From assembly GCA_013365365.1 (NCBI GenBank), contig JABVXU010000060.1, positions 1-64,000 on the forward strand: a stretch of DNA of 64,000 bases. The letters are read 5' to 3'. This DNA comes from Cruorifilaria tuberocauda. Taxonomy: Eukaryota; Nematoda; Chromadorea; Rhabditida; Onchocercidae. Position 1 is the first letter of the stretch; each line of letters starts with the position of its first letter. Of the stretch, positions 24,601 to 38,100 are shown in pieces. Under the pieces are notes generated by a model. It had not been told where the DNA came from. It saw only the letters and a list, made by a program, of their open reading frames with translations, and did not search any database. The position numbers and the translations under genes are program-made.

Positions 24601-26382
24601 AGGTATTTTGCTCTTTGATGGTTATCTATATTAAATCACAAGTTAAATTTCATTTTGATAAGGGGTCATGATTTCACTTTTAACGAGAAAAAATACAAGT
24701 TTGAAGTGTAAATCTCTTTTTTCCTTTATCTAACTTTGGATTATATTTACAACGACCTTATGAAGCTTTTGTAATGTCACTTTTTTATTATCTCGGGTTT
24801 AGGTGTTCATTTGGTTATTCAAAGACAATAATCTTCAAGGAATATCCTTTCTGGACATGCATTTTTATGTTCATCAGCTAATTGGTGTGCGAAATCTTGC
24901 TCTTGCTTGCGATATGTATCGTTCGGTAGCTTTATTGCGATATCAGGTAGTTATTTTGATTATTATTTCTGAATGAACGATCTTCTAGATTCGATTGTAA
25001 TAGAAGAAATCAAAATTCATTTCAGGAAGAATATAAAGCGCTTTCATTGGCTAGCCGCGATATGCGCTCTGATGTTCAGCCGCCAATGGCCGCTCAGTTT
25101 ATAATTGATAACAAACAAATGGGATTTATAATGTCTGATGAAGCGGCTAACATAGCCGTTTTCAATTATTTGCCCGAGACACTGGAATCTTTAGGAGGTG
25201 AAAAATTAACGCTGCGAGCTGAAATTAATATTGGAACAGTTGTTAACTCGTTTATTCGAGTGAAAGGTAATCATTAGAATGATAAATATGAGTTAGTGTC
25301 CTAAATAAAATTTTCGAAACTTTTTTAGATTGTTTTATGACAAATGAATAGTTGATTAGATCACTAACTATATAGTTCTCTCGGTGTTCTTGTCAAGAGT
25401 CGAATATTCTTGACACTGAGATTCCATTAAAACTTGAAACTCTCACTGAATTTCATGAAATGTTCATTTACTAAAAATATATTACTACGAATGTACGTTT
25501 TATACATTACGGTGGTTTTTATTATAGAAACAGAAACGTCTTATAATTTGAATAAATGATGATATTTTTTAGGACACATTTCAAGTGGTTTTGTCGAGAA
25601 TGAATTATTTTCATTGGAACGACAGAGTGTTTTATTTGCTTCATTAGATGGAAGCTTGGGATATTTGCGACCTCTTACTGAAAAAGTGCTTTTTCGTTTA
25701 ATTTTAATTTAATTTCTTATGATAAAGAATTGGTTCGATAGATTCGTGTTAAAAAGATAATGCACAATTTAATGTAAAAAAGTATATACTTGTCTTTTAT
25801 AGTAAAACAGTCAAAATGGAAACTATAACTTCAGGAGATAGTTTGAATTTATATTTTGTTAGGTTTTTCGACGCTTACATATGTTGCAACAGTTAATGTC
25901 GTCGATGGTATTGCAACCTGCCGGTTTAAATGCTAAAGGTGCGCGAGCAGCTCGACCACAGAGGCCCAATCATTATCTCGTTAGTTTTTTCCTTCTGTTT
26001 CATTTTCATTTAATCCTCCAATAATAAATGCAATATTTTTGGTTTAGTGCAAGGATGTGATAAATAGTATTCAATTAACTTTTATGTTTCAGTTAACACT
26101 TCATTAATGTTTCAGTACTGGGAAAGTAATTTTTCGTATCTATATTGGATAAACGTAAAGCAATTAGCAAAGAAATATTGTCAGAGAAAGTGGCGTTGAC
26201 ATGAAAGATTGAGAGAAATTTCTTTTTAGAATACTCGAAATTTAGTGGATGGAGATATGGTGATGCAGTATTTACATCTTTCACTGCCAGAGAAGAATGA
26301 TTTGGCTCGGAAATTAGGGACCAGTCGTTATCATATTATCGATGATCTCATTGAGATTTGTAGGGTTACCACACATTACTGA
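15655..26382 (+). CDS. cpsf-1: Cleavage and polyadenylation specificity factor subunit 1 (CPSF160)
   Basis: Scaffold subunit of nuclear CPSF, which holds WDR33 and CPSF30 for recognition of the AAUAAA signal in mRNA 3' processing. It has 27 exons: 15655-15904, 16269-16479, 16691-16864, 17039-17150, 17596-17683, 17921-18033, 18230-18326, 18929-19149, 19312-19464, 19911-19993, 20502-20580, 20880-20999, 21079-21255, 21391-21595, 21766-21881, 22013-22222, 22337-22458, 22871-23009, 23099-23287, 23561-23785, 24020-24226, 24474-24602, 24803-24946, 25026-25266, 25573-25685, 25863-25979, 26230-26382. The product is 1,395 residues, against about 1,440-1,450 in human and C. elegans. Landmarks are LHETDDST at the start, [18 protein letters not shown]-like [11 protein letters not shown], and the CPSF_A domain with [26 protein letters not shown] and [10 protein letters not shown] Myc-type nuclear localisation sequence, PAKKIKL, lies near residue 389. 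Odd points: a GC-AG intron at 23010-23098 and a weak GTCTGC donor at 20581. Confidence 0.96.
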
Positions 26383-29300
26383 TACCTTTATTTGTTGGAA
26401 ATGTTAATGTCCTTCTGAATTATCTAAAAAGATTTTAGGTAACTCTTTTTACCTTAATTATTTACATATTCTGTATATTGCTATTTGTTTCGGAATATAA
26501 TATCAAAAAGAGCATAACATTTTTGAATGTCAAAAAATTTTTGACTGTTCATGATTAATTGCTTCCAGCACAAAAATAATGTTTCAAGCATGGATATCTT
26601 ATTGAGTTTAATAACATTAGCATGTCATTAAAACATCCTACTTTGCGTAAACTTGAAAAATCCATTCTCCATCATGTAATGAAGAATTAATTCATAACAA
26701 TGAATTTATACTACTTTTGATAGATTTAATATTGATTATGAAGGAAAAGAAATGCCTTACAACTGATCAGAAACCCTTCATAATGTTGATAACAGTAACG
26801 TAAATCAAGGAAATAGTTATTCGCCTGCTTTTTTAAAAAACGTGCTTATGTTAAAGTATGTTAGTATTAATGGACTGGAAAAAAACGCTGAAAGGAGGTT
26901 ATGTCATCTATAAAATATTTTATTGGACCAATATTTTCATTTTTTACCAGAAAATGATTGCAGACTGTTACATTTAATGAAAAAAAAAACAATTTGAAAT
27001 GTATCAAAGGGCAACAAGTTTCTTTGGTTTCGCGATCTTTTTGTTCTCAAGAGTTTTGCTCTTTTTTTTTTCTGTTTCCTTATAATCATTGGTAATCAGG
27101 TGGAGGAATTTAGTTTAAATTGGTTGAATTGATTGCAGTTACAGTTTAAATTTGACTGATAATGAAAATGCATGGAATTTCATAAATATGATATCGGAAT
27201 AATAGAATACTTACCATTTATAACTTAACGATCACAGATGTAACTTATACAATGGAATGAATGATTAAAACATCTTTATTAAATTTTTCTGACAAAATTG
27301 AATAAACTGGTATTTGATGTTACAGTGTATTCAGTAATCTTTATGTTATCATTGAAATATATGGTTTCCTGGCGACGATATTATCAATTTGGATTAAGTT
27401 TTGCTATGTTGAATAGGATTGTTGTTTACTTGAATATAAAAACTTTTCAAATAGGTGTTAGATTGATTGATTTTAAAAATGCTCTGTTTACATGAATGTT
27501 AAATTAGTTGAGAGTTTTATGTTTACGCGTTAACGTGGCTTTAAGTTAATTCGATAAGAATAATTTGATGTATGCATATTATCAATTATTGATATAGTAT
27601 TGTTGATCTTCCACATTCATTATATATTTTACATTAAAAATTTATAAATTAATATTGTAATTATTATTGGAATTTAAAGAAACATTTTAAATCTAATTTT
27701 CATACATCCTAGATTTTTTTAATACAGAAATAGAGCATTTGACCTATCACAACTGCTTATTTCATTCTCTTTTGTTTTTTAGCACTGGTTAACATTTTTT
27801 TCCGAAATTACATGTTATCATCAAATAGCGTTCCACCACTCTCATTACTTCTTTGATTGCACGCATACATTCTACCTGATAACGATAGCGATTAATTCAA
27901 CTCTGAATTTGATAAACCATATTTTGTTTACTCTACTTACGCTTTATTCTTAAGAAGATGATCTCGTATAATAGTATTCATTATACGTAAATCATTGTAA
28001 AATTTTCAGTGGATTTGTTTTATTCAGATTATACTGATTTTTAAGGTGTGGAGTGATTAGCGCATACAATTCTTAACCATGCACGTGTGGATCGTTGTGA
28101 ACGCGCAAATGACTTTGGACGATGATGTTGGATAAACATTACAATTGAGATATTTTACTGTTTCTTTGTGTTGCTTCTCTTTTTTTTTTCATTTGCTAAC
28201 GTCTCTTAGATCTTAGGTGTTTTCATATATTTGACGTCTTTTATTTCTCAGACTATTTTTTATCTTAATTTGAACAATTAGACGTAAATTCTTGAATTCA
28301 TATCGTGTCTAGAAAAAGAGATTGGAAAAATTAAGATTTACTGCAACATAAAATTATACCATTTTAATGCCCAATTGAATAATTGTGATAAATTTATTAT
28401 GTGTATTTGATAATTTCTTACCCAATTTAAATTGATTAACATTGATTTTGAAGTTCATTAATGAAAATTATGATCAATTTCACATTAAATATGTATATAA
28501 ATTCATTATCAAAGTGTTTTGTATTCACTAAAATCAATTTTACCACAGAAATTTTTTTTTCGTATTTAAAGAAGCATTGCTATGGAAATGTAATTCATAA
28601 TTTCTTTCCCACTTCTCTTTTCTCGATATTCGTGTCGTTCTCAGAGAAAGAAAAAAAACTTTTAAACTGAAATTGAAGTAATTTTTTTCTTATAATCTTA
28701 AGTAAATGTACTAACTAGTCATGAAGCTTTGTTTGTCCATTTTTTTCTTCGAATACAATAAAACGAGCTAATATAAACAACTAATGCTAGTGTTCTTCCA
28801 TATTCTCACTTGAAAAGGTGTAATAATTTAAAGATATGTAATTGCGAATTCCTAAAATTTATTAGGACTTGTTTTTAAAACCTTTTTTTTAAATTGCCTT
28901 TATATTTGTGATGAATATGCAATATTTTGTGTGCTATTTCTTCATCAAATAATTTCACGGGAAAAAAGATTGATTAATGACGAAAGACTGTGTGAATTCG
29001 TTTTCTTCAAATAGTTATCCTTAGTTACAATTAAAAACTGCCTCAGGCGCTTTTCTTCAATAAATGATTTCAGTAATTGAATTAAAAAAATTTGTATAGT
29101 TAAATTACACCTATCACATGAAACATATAAAACAAACTCTCTAATTGCTTTATAAACTTGTTATCAAATAATTGATTGCTAGAAAAATGTTTATGATTGA
29201 AAAAATAACTTTATACTATTTACTATAAAATTGGGATAAAATCTTTGAACTTTTCATAGCATCTTGTTGATTATGCTTTCATTTCATTCTTTTTTACAGC

Positions 29301-31437
29301 GCTGGAAATTTGATTTCTCGATTTATATTTGCGGAAATTTTCTCTTATAATTCCATTATTATTTTCAATTCTCTGTCTGTTTAGAAAATTTTTAACATTT
29401 TTTTCAGGAATCCTTAAAAATTGTTTTGTTCTTAAATTTGATTAACAAATATGTAAACATTAATTAAAATTTAGAAATCATACATTAATTATCTTTTCCA
29501 TTCATTTGCAATTATTTGGAATTTGTTAAAATGTAAATAAAATTCAAGTATGTAGTAGTTTTTTTTCAGGCATCTTTAAAAATCTTACAATCAACGGCAG
29601 TGTATTGCATATCTGATTATCACTCTTATAATCACTAGCGCGATATTATTCAAATATATTATTATCATTAGCCGTGAATTATGATTTTCTGCGGTACAAA
29701 TTTTGGACTTTTTGCAACTTTGGTTAAACGAGCTATTAAAAGTAATATATTCCCCTCATAATTTTACTTAAATATTGGTTTAATTGTTGCTTGTTGATAT
29801 TACTGATAATAATCAAACTGATTACAATAAGTGAAAAAGAGTAAGATGGGATATAAAAAGTAAATATTATTGAATATTACTTCTGAAAGTCTTCAAGTAT
29901 TTTAAAGAATCAATGAATCATTTTACCAATGATTTATTGCTCATCTGTCTAGTTGAGCATTCATAATGGTATATTTCTTTTGTTACATATGATTTGATGA
30001 AAAATTCATGAAAAAAAATATTTGAAAATTTAAAGTTAAAAATTATAGCGAGAATTGGAAGATTGATGCTTAATAGCATTGTAAAATATTTTAATTGATG
30101 ATTCGTTGTAACATTTCAAAATTTATCGAAAGTAAACAGAAAGAAGCATAAATTCCATCGTACACGTGAAAACGACGTGATCATTACACATCTCAATTAT
30201 AATTTTTCACTTCACAAAAAAGAAGCGAAAAATGAAAAAGATTAAAATAATATGAATAAAATGAAGTAAAATACACGTTTGAAAAATGTATTTTTCCGCT
30301 GATCATACGTCAATTGGTAGCGTTTTTTTTCATTCGAACAGTTGGTCTTTTCAAAAGTCAAATGATAAATGAATTGCAATAAAAATCGACTCACTGATTT
30401 GCTCGGAACTTCTTTAATCAGTTACTTTTTCTTTCTTACAGTCATTGCTATTGCTAGCTTGTTATTGTTTTTGAATTTGCCTAATCAAAAATAATATTAT
30501 CAAACAAAAATGATAAATTCGTGAAATTTGAAAACTCATCCGAATTTTAAATGAACTGATTGCAATATGATCGTTACCGACGACAGTTTTAGCAATATTT
30601 CATGTTCATATTTAATTTTTTCAGTTTCAGAAATAAATAACCGATGATTATGTTGTCGTTCTTGAGGTCAAGTCTAAACTTGAGCTTGAACTTTTTACTT
30701 CACTTTATCATTTCTTTTTTTCTTAAAAATTACATTAATGCTGTTGTTTGTTTTCATGAAGTATAGTTTATTGCTTCATCGGAATATATAGGCGTAATTT
30801 GGGATGATTTAATTTAAGAGAAATTTAGGCCTTTAGATAGATAGATAGAGAAAGAAAGAAATAGAAATGAAATTAGTGAAGTTAAGTAAAATTAGTAAAT
30901 TCCAGCAAATTTCATTATTGAAATAAAGAAAAGCTTATCGTTGAAATTCGATAATAAATTTATTGCTATAAAGAAATTTGTTTTCATGTTTTCGAAAATC
31001 AACCGATAGATACCTTTTAGGTTGTTGTTGTTGTTAGCTTTAACGTCATTTTATCATTCATGCTCATCAAAGCCTTATAGGAAGGTCTCCGATAAGTGAA
31101 GAGCTTAATTTTTTATTTCCTCTGATCGAGAAGCTTTTCCCTTAAATGGTGAAGACTACTTGAATGACGGATGGATGTTTTTCTCCCATCGATTAAGCTT
31201 CATCCATCACTCTTTCTTTTCCTTCTTTCTTTTTTATTTATTATCAAAAAAATATTTTCCATAGCAGGTTGTTGAATAAAATGAGAATTAAAATTTACTT
31301 AAGGGAGGATAAGGAATTCGGATCGTATGTAACGGAATAATTCTACTACAAGTAAGCAGCATATTACCCTTTACTTTATAATTAGAATGGGTAATAATAA
31401 TTTATTATTATTTATTGTCCAATCTTGACATCTACAG

Positions 31438-31491
31438 CGTGTCCTATCACATGCGCAGTTGGAAAGATTCATATCAGCCAAGCAAATAGAG
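31438..31491 (+). other. Candidate orphan exon
   Basis: A 54-nt block between TCTACAG and GAG|GTATAT is open for 18 codons (RVLSHAQLERFISAKQIE) and is less AT-rich than its surroundings. Its phase does not obviously join to the start of the phosphodiesterase gene 3.6 kb downstream. It may be an alternative first or skipped exon, or chance. Confidence 0.25.
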
Positions 31492-33659
31492 GTATATTTG
31501 CCTCCCTGGCTCCCTCCTAAAATGTTCACTTATTTCCATTCGGTTCTTCCTTCTTCCTCCATATATTTTATTGACATGCTTCGAATAATCTAGCCTATAT
31601 CACCTTATTAGTAGCTTATCATTTCATTCTTACTACTTCGTTTCGTTTAACGAACTGTTCTTTTAAATTTCTATCACAAATTCCTTTCAACTAATATTTC
31701 GTTTAAATTTTTAATTGATATATAATAATGAAATGATCATTTTTATTATTAATGAACGATTTGTAAAAGCCCGTATGCAAAAACAAATATCAAATTTTAT
31801 TAAAAATTTGCTACATTGTTCATTAGTGAGAATCGTAAATTGCAAGTAGCATAATTAAATATTATATGATAAAAATTGAATCAAGATTTAGAAAATATAA
31901 GATAAAATTTGAATAAGAGTTGGAAGAAGGAAAGAGCGAGAAAAAGAGATAGGGAGAGAGATGAGGTAAGAAAAGGATTAAAAAGGAGGAAAATAGTAGG
32001 ATAGGAAAATAGTAGGAATTTTGCAATGGAAATAACTGATATCAACAAATTCAGAATTTTTATTGAAATCAGGGAGCCATTGTGAAGGATTAATGCCAAC
32101 ACATGAAGAATCGATTGTGACCTGATATTTTAAATTATCACAATATCATTACATCACTGAATCGATCATTCACAAATCACTTACGTTACGTCTCAATCAT
32201 TCTCGTTTTCTGCTTTGAATTAGGTGGAAATAAAGGATCAAAATGAATGTATATATTCTCTTATCATCACACTGTTTAACAAACTTGAAATTTTAAAGTT
32301 AAATTTGCAATGAAACTATTGATATAAATTTTCTCTCCTCTGTGCTTTCTTCTCGTTATTATTAATGAATTTCTTATTTCTTCGTATATTTGTAATAAAT
32401 TAGGAAGAGATTTTCAACATTTTGAAATTTCTATTTTAAATTAAAGAATAGATGTTATATTGTTCAATTGAGATAAAAGGAGTGAAGTGATAAGGGAAAT
32501 GAAATGATGAAAGTATGATATCAATCATACTGATAGAGTATTTTTCTTTGATAGCAATTGTAAACATATCACGATTAATGTTTTCCCCTTTTCTTTTTGT
32601 TATCATTCTGTAAGTAATCTTTGATCGAATAATATTTTAAATCGAGAAAGTATTTAAATTAAAATTATTTCAATGATGTTTGAAAATTTTTCCAACATTA
32701 ATCATTAGAATACTTTTTCACGACATTTGATTAAATTATTTACCAATTGAGTGGTCTCGTTTACGGTTTGTTTTATCAAAAAATATTTCGTTTATTGTAA
32801 TTAAAACGATAATGAAGAAAAAATTTATAGAATTTCATAATATTTTTGAAATCTTTTAGAACTTAAATAGCTTACAATATTATACTTTATAAAATCAATT
32901 TATTATTACCTTCAGTTATTATATTAATAAATTTATTACATTTAATTCTTATATTTTCTATTATAAAAGAAGAAATTTGAAAAATTCCCAAAATATTTAG
33001 AAATTGAAGAAGAAGAAATAAAATATAGCATATTGATCAGTAATACTTGTACTTATAATTTTAGAAAATAATATATTTATTTAACGAATTTTATATTTTA
33101 GTAAATAGATCGCTTTTGTATCGTTGATTTCATTAAAATCTTCCTAAATTAAGAAATGTTCTTTTTCTTTTTCATACTAAACTTTTTTTCAAACAACAAT
33201 AAATATTGTTATGGATTAACATATTTTCACTTCAATTACTGTAAAAAATCGTTGTAATTCTTTTCCTAGTAATTTCAAAATGGTAAAGAAATTGAATTAA
33301 AATTTTTAATTAAATTTAATTTTTCGTGAAGTTTACATTTAATTTTCAATTTTATATCCTTAATTTCAATTCCTAAATTCCAACTTTATTTACTTCCTTC
33401 TCTTAATATCATAATTTGAAGAATTCAAAGTATTATGAGGAAGAGATTCATTGATTGATTGATCTGTTAATCATTATTTCGATCAGTGCTTTCTCGACAA
33501 TTTGTCTTCCAGAAAACTTTGAATATTTTATTTGTTCAAGCCGTTAATTTTTGATTTTATTCTTTAATTAGCATTTCTATTGGAAATATGTCATTTCTCT
33601 CTCCTTCTCTCTCTCTTTCCTCCTTTTCGATATTTCATCTTCTGATATCAATATGTTAC

Positions 33660-33970
33660 ATTATTACTATTACAGAAATGTATTTGCTGAAATTCGATAG
33701 CGACGAAAGCTATGAAAATAACTGTGATAATAATAATAATGATAATGTTATAATGATAAGCTATGATAATTTCAATGATAAATAATAGAAATAAAGTGAA
33801 ATATACTATATCAATAAGAAATCTAACTGATTAAACGATCTGATAGTGATTATTCTAAGATGATTATTAATAATTATTTTTCACCTATGATTGAAGCCAT
33901 AATATTTTATAACTGATAATAACTTATCATTATAATTTATTGATAACTTACAAGCATAACTTATAATTTA
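33660..33970. promoter_or_regulatory. Cluster of GATAA motifs
   Basis: About ten TGATAA/TTATCA-type sites occur within 300 bp, the core recognised by nematode GATA factors of the ELT type. The cluster lies about 1.2 kb upstream of the phosphodiesterase gene. Binding is inference; low-complexity drift in AT-rich DNA could also produce it. Confidence 0.3.
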
Positions 33971-34007
33971 TTTATATGTTAATAATAAAAATCTCTTTTT
34001 TCTCATT

Positions 34008-34020
34008 ATCTCTCCCTATC

Positions 34021-34051
<31 letters not shown>

Positions 34052-34079
34052 TTCCCTTTCTCTTCTGTCTTCTCTCTGA
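34008..34079. repeat. TC-rich microsatellite
   Basis: An imperfect (TC)n tract with TTTCTC interruptions, pyrimidine on the + strand. Confidence 0.9.
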
Positions 34080-34374
34080 AAGATAGCAATTATCAATGAA
34101 TACTATCACAATTCGACCTTTCATTCATGATAGCATGTAGATGTCCCCTCGACTATTATTGCTCCTTATAAAACTGAATCCCATCGATCCAACCTGCTTG
34201 TTGTTGTCTGTCTTGCTCTACCTATCAGTGCAAAGCGCAAATCGACTTCCTCTTTTTATGCTTCATCTTGAAGCTTTCACTTTCGTCTCACTCTGTCAGC
34301 ATTCCCTGCAATCGATCACGTATTCTTCACGTCTTACAATTTTTACATCCGTTATATAAACTTATATACATACA

Positions 34375-34461
<87 letters not shown>

Positions 34462-35088
34462 ACACACACACACACACACACATAGACAGACATGACCTAC
34501 ACAGACAATGTGTATATAATACATTATTAAAGGATTGATACGAAAAAGTTGAAATTTCTCCTTTCCATTCCGACATGGAATTTAACGAGGAATTGTATTG
34601 TTTGTATTGTGTTTGTTATAGCTTTGATTAGGTTAGATTAATGATTGGATAATCGTAGTTTAATGTGGGATAGAGTATGGTGTCAAGGTTCTCGAATATA
34701 TTAGACGTAGAATTACGTTATAGACTCTTGTGCTTCTCGTATCTCTCTTCTTTCTTTGCATATTGATAAGTATTAAGAAGATATCATTTAGTATCGAGAA
34801 AGGGAACGAAGCACTTTAGATAATGTTGATTATCATGAAATATGCTATTGAAGTAGATGAAAAAACATCGTATTATAGAGGATTTGTGTGAAGCACGAAA
34901 ATTTTATGGAGAAGTTCAAAGTTCAAATTTGCTAGGAAGAGCTTCTTTCCTGCAGTTACAGTTATGCCAATAGTGTTAAGAAATATCTGAATGATAAACC
35001 GAGAGAAGACTGATAAACTGATAATTGATTACTATCTTTCTGGAATTTAGATACTCTTTACTTTTGCAAAATGACTTTCTAATTTCAG
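34080..35088 (+). other. Upstream flank of the phosphodiesterase gene
   Basis: Includes a GC-richer patch at about 34135-34340 with a TATAAA-like CTTATAAAAC near 34168, possibly the promoter, then the CA repeat. A Leu-rich signal-like frame from the ATG at 34141 has no splice support. The AG at 35088, 20 nt before the start codon, ends AATTTCAG and is a candidate trans-splice or 5' UTR acceptor. Confidence 0.35.
34378..34481. repeat. CA dinucleotide microsatellite
   Basis: About 41 CA units, one CGTA interruption, then about ten more units. The open frames of His-Thr or Cys-Val repeats across it are by-products of the repeat. Confidence 0.97.
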
Positions 35089-35108
35089 GTCAAGTGCTTG
35101 CTGCTCAA

Positions 35109-38100
35109 ATGTCAGCTGCGCCACGCACATTGCTTCATTTTTCAGTGGAGGTTGAAACAGTACGGCCGTGGGAGCATGTGTTTGTTACAGGTTCAGTGCC
35201 AGCTTTAGGTGGATGGATACCATCTGATGCATTTCTGTTATATCCGGATCCAGATTCTGCGTTGGTTATTTATTGTAGTTTTGCTTTATTTAATAAATCT
35301 AAGAAATTTCTTAGGAAAAGATTTATTTGAACACTTATTTAAGAAGTACTTCGTTCATTTTGGAAATTCCTCCCATTTCTCTTCCTGATTTGTAATCCGC
35401 TTTAGAACCGTTCTAATCTCTGCTTAATCCCTTTTGATCTTTGAATAATTTTGTTTTTTAAAGTACACATGTTTGATAGTGCACAAAAGAATTGTTACCG
35501 TAATAATTATTGGAAATCAATGAATTCAAATCTCTTTATAAATGATTTCGATAATGTATTATGCTGCAAGTAGTCTTTTTGTGCATATGAAACTTGCTAA
35601 TATGAGGGAGTAACTGAAGTTTAGCTTTAATGCTTTTAAGTGAAAGTGATGTTATAGTGAAAATATATAAGTAATGTAGTTTTCCAAAGTTCTACAAACG
35701 GTTTTTAGACCATCGTAAGAAAACATCATTTAAAAAAATTTCAAAAATGGACCTAATTTTGAATATTTTTTGAGAACATTAAAATGTTGAAGAGAGAATA
35801 ATGTTTCATACAATTATAAGTTGAAAAATTATATCAAAACGAAATTTTCGAATGACTTTTTTGATATCTTCTATAGAAATTTTATTTATAGAAGTTTCAA
35901 TTTCGAAAAAAAATGAAAGAGAAATAGAAAAGATAGCATATTCTTGCTTTAATAATTAAAAACGTTTTCATATGATGCATGAAACATCATAGTTGAAAGG
36001 ATGTTTGATGATGCAAAAGTGCAGATTGGATATCATATAGTATCAGTTTTAGTGTCAGTACTATTCAGATTAAAATTCGGAGAAGAAAAACGATCATGGA
36101 TATTGTTTCTAATAAAAAGAAAGTTCATAATGTGTTTATTTGTCAGTAGGCAACGTTGGGAAGGTGCAGTGGAAGTTGGATCAGATCCGGTAAAATTCCG
36201 TTATTTCATTGGATATTATTTACACAGTGGTAAAGAAGAGGAGAAAAATGTAAGTCTTTTTTGTCATTTTAATGGAATGAGTGAGAAACGAAATAAAAAA
36301 TGTTCGTTTATTTTTTAGGGATATACAAATTAATGGAAAAAGATAATTTTAGGAATTGGTCGTTAGCAAATGGGAATCATTTTTATATCCCAGATCTGTT
36401 CTACCAATTGTTGAATCATTTTCTGGTGTGTGCCATTTGCATGTCACCGATAAATTTGGTTGGAATTGTAAGATTTTTATTGCATTATTTTCTTTTGATT
36501 TTCTAAATTTTCTTTTGATTTTCTAACTAATTTATTTATGTCGTACTTTGAGATATTGAATTGAAGTGGAAAAAAAGAAGTTGTTTTACTCATTTTGGTA
36601 TACAAATTCGAGAAAACTTATTAAGAAGAACTTCAAAAATAGTACTTGAAGATTGCAAAAGTTTTTTATAATCTTGAAAATGCGATGAAATGAGAAATAG
36701 CTTGTTTCCATAGTTTTTCCTCGGAATTTCATGGTAATTCTCGAATTTGTATTTCTTTAGCTGGAAAAAATCTTGTGAGCGAAGCTTCACTCGTGGGAAA
36801 GAACCAGAATGAAATTTTACTTAGCTTTCATGGAAATCCATTCAAATTCTATAAGAAACGTTATGCAGAACGTTCTTATTGCATTAAAGTAACACCGTTT
36901 GATCTAAGACATAAAGAGGTAATCTTTATTTTATGATATCTTACTGTATAATTTCCATTTTTTTTAATTGCTAGGAATATATGGGCTTGTTTATCCTTGC
37001 TATTTGACATCGATAGGAATTTGTTTGCCTAGCAAAAATCAGCTAACATTTTATGTGCTACAAAATATTTAGAGTTAAATTTTACAGTTTTTTTATTGAT
37101 ATATCCATTGTATTGAATGAAGAGAAATTTTCCACTACATTAGGAAATTTTACATCAGCTTATATTCATATTGTGAAGAGTGAAATGAAACTTAATATTC
37201 TCAGGCTATATAGATATACATCACACGTAATTTCTACAAGTAATTTATTGCAAGTTTAGATGTTCAGTTACGATTCGAAAGAACGTAACATTTGGCGAGC
37301 ATGGTCATACGCCGTAGGCTATTTTGAAATTGTTACTGGTGTTGTCTTGTGGTTTAGAATTAGTTTTTTGTCTGTAGTTTACATCTATATCTAAACTTTG
37401 ATAGGATTTAATATTATTCTAGTTAAGATAGCTTGTCAATATGAACAAACTTGTAAATGGAACATACTTTCGGCTATCCAAGATGATTATTTATCGTCAA
37501 AAACTAGTAAAAGGATTAAAAGATTAATTTGATAATGAGATTACTATACAGTTATATCCAACATTTCGTCGCAACGTCTGATCATTTTAGTAAATATCGT
37601 GCTTTCTCAATTTAAGCTGCATATTATCATTACTTTAAGGAGAACGAATTCTTGTTCTGTTCTTTAAGCATAATTTATCCAATTCTCATCATTGATTTCC
37701 CGCTCCTGAGCAAAGGTTGTACACTTACTTCAGTTTTGTTAATATACATTCATCTTCTTAGGAACAAAAGCTCTATGGTTATACGTTTTCCTTAAAGAAT
37801 ATTTTGAAATTAATTGATCGATTTGAGGCTGTAATTAGAATATTAAATAAAATCATTGCAAATCGACTCAAGCTTTTTGAACTGGAAGTTGTAATCATTT
37901 CCAATTATAATGATCAGTACACAAAATAGTGCATTAGTGCATGAATATGTTGTATTGTCAATTTCACGTTACCAATTTCAGGTTTATAATTAGTGTTCGT
38001 AATATAAGCAGTCAAATTTTTTTTTTGTAGGCTGGCAGTATTGATGATGATGATAACGAAGAGAGTCAGAATGTTGTGGAACCAATAGTGCCGTCATATT

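Larger units (their letters stand above)
26383..34007. other. Gene-poor AT-rich stretch downstream of cpsf-1
   Basis: No gene longer than a few dozen codons can be supported on either strand. The DNA is strongly AT-rich with many A/T homopolymers and TGATAA/TTATCA motifs. One GC-richer, exon-like island lies at 31438-31491. I saw no transposase, reverse transcriptase, LTR or terminal inverted repeat. It may be the regulatory upstream region of the phosphodiesterase gene or carry unseen non-coding RNAs. Confidence 0.5.

Noticed and set aside
34141..34359. Leu-rich signal-peptide-like frame starting with ATG
   Set aside because: No downstream exon in phase could be found, and the frame runs into the repeat flank. 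It more likely lies in promoter DNA.
34268..34576. Three open frames of His-Thr or Cys-Val repeats
   Set aside because: They are translations of the CA microsatellite in different frames; no gene structure around them.
26383..35000. Search for a transposon or retroelement to explain the gene-poor stretch
   Set aside because: No long frame, no terminal repeats and no conserved reverse transcriptase or transposase motifs were seen on either strand.
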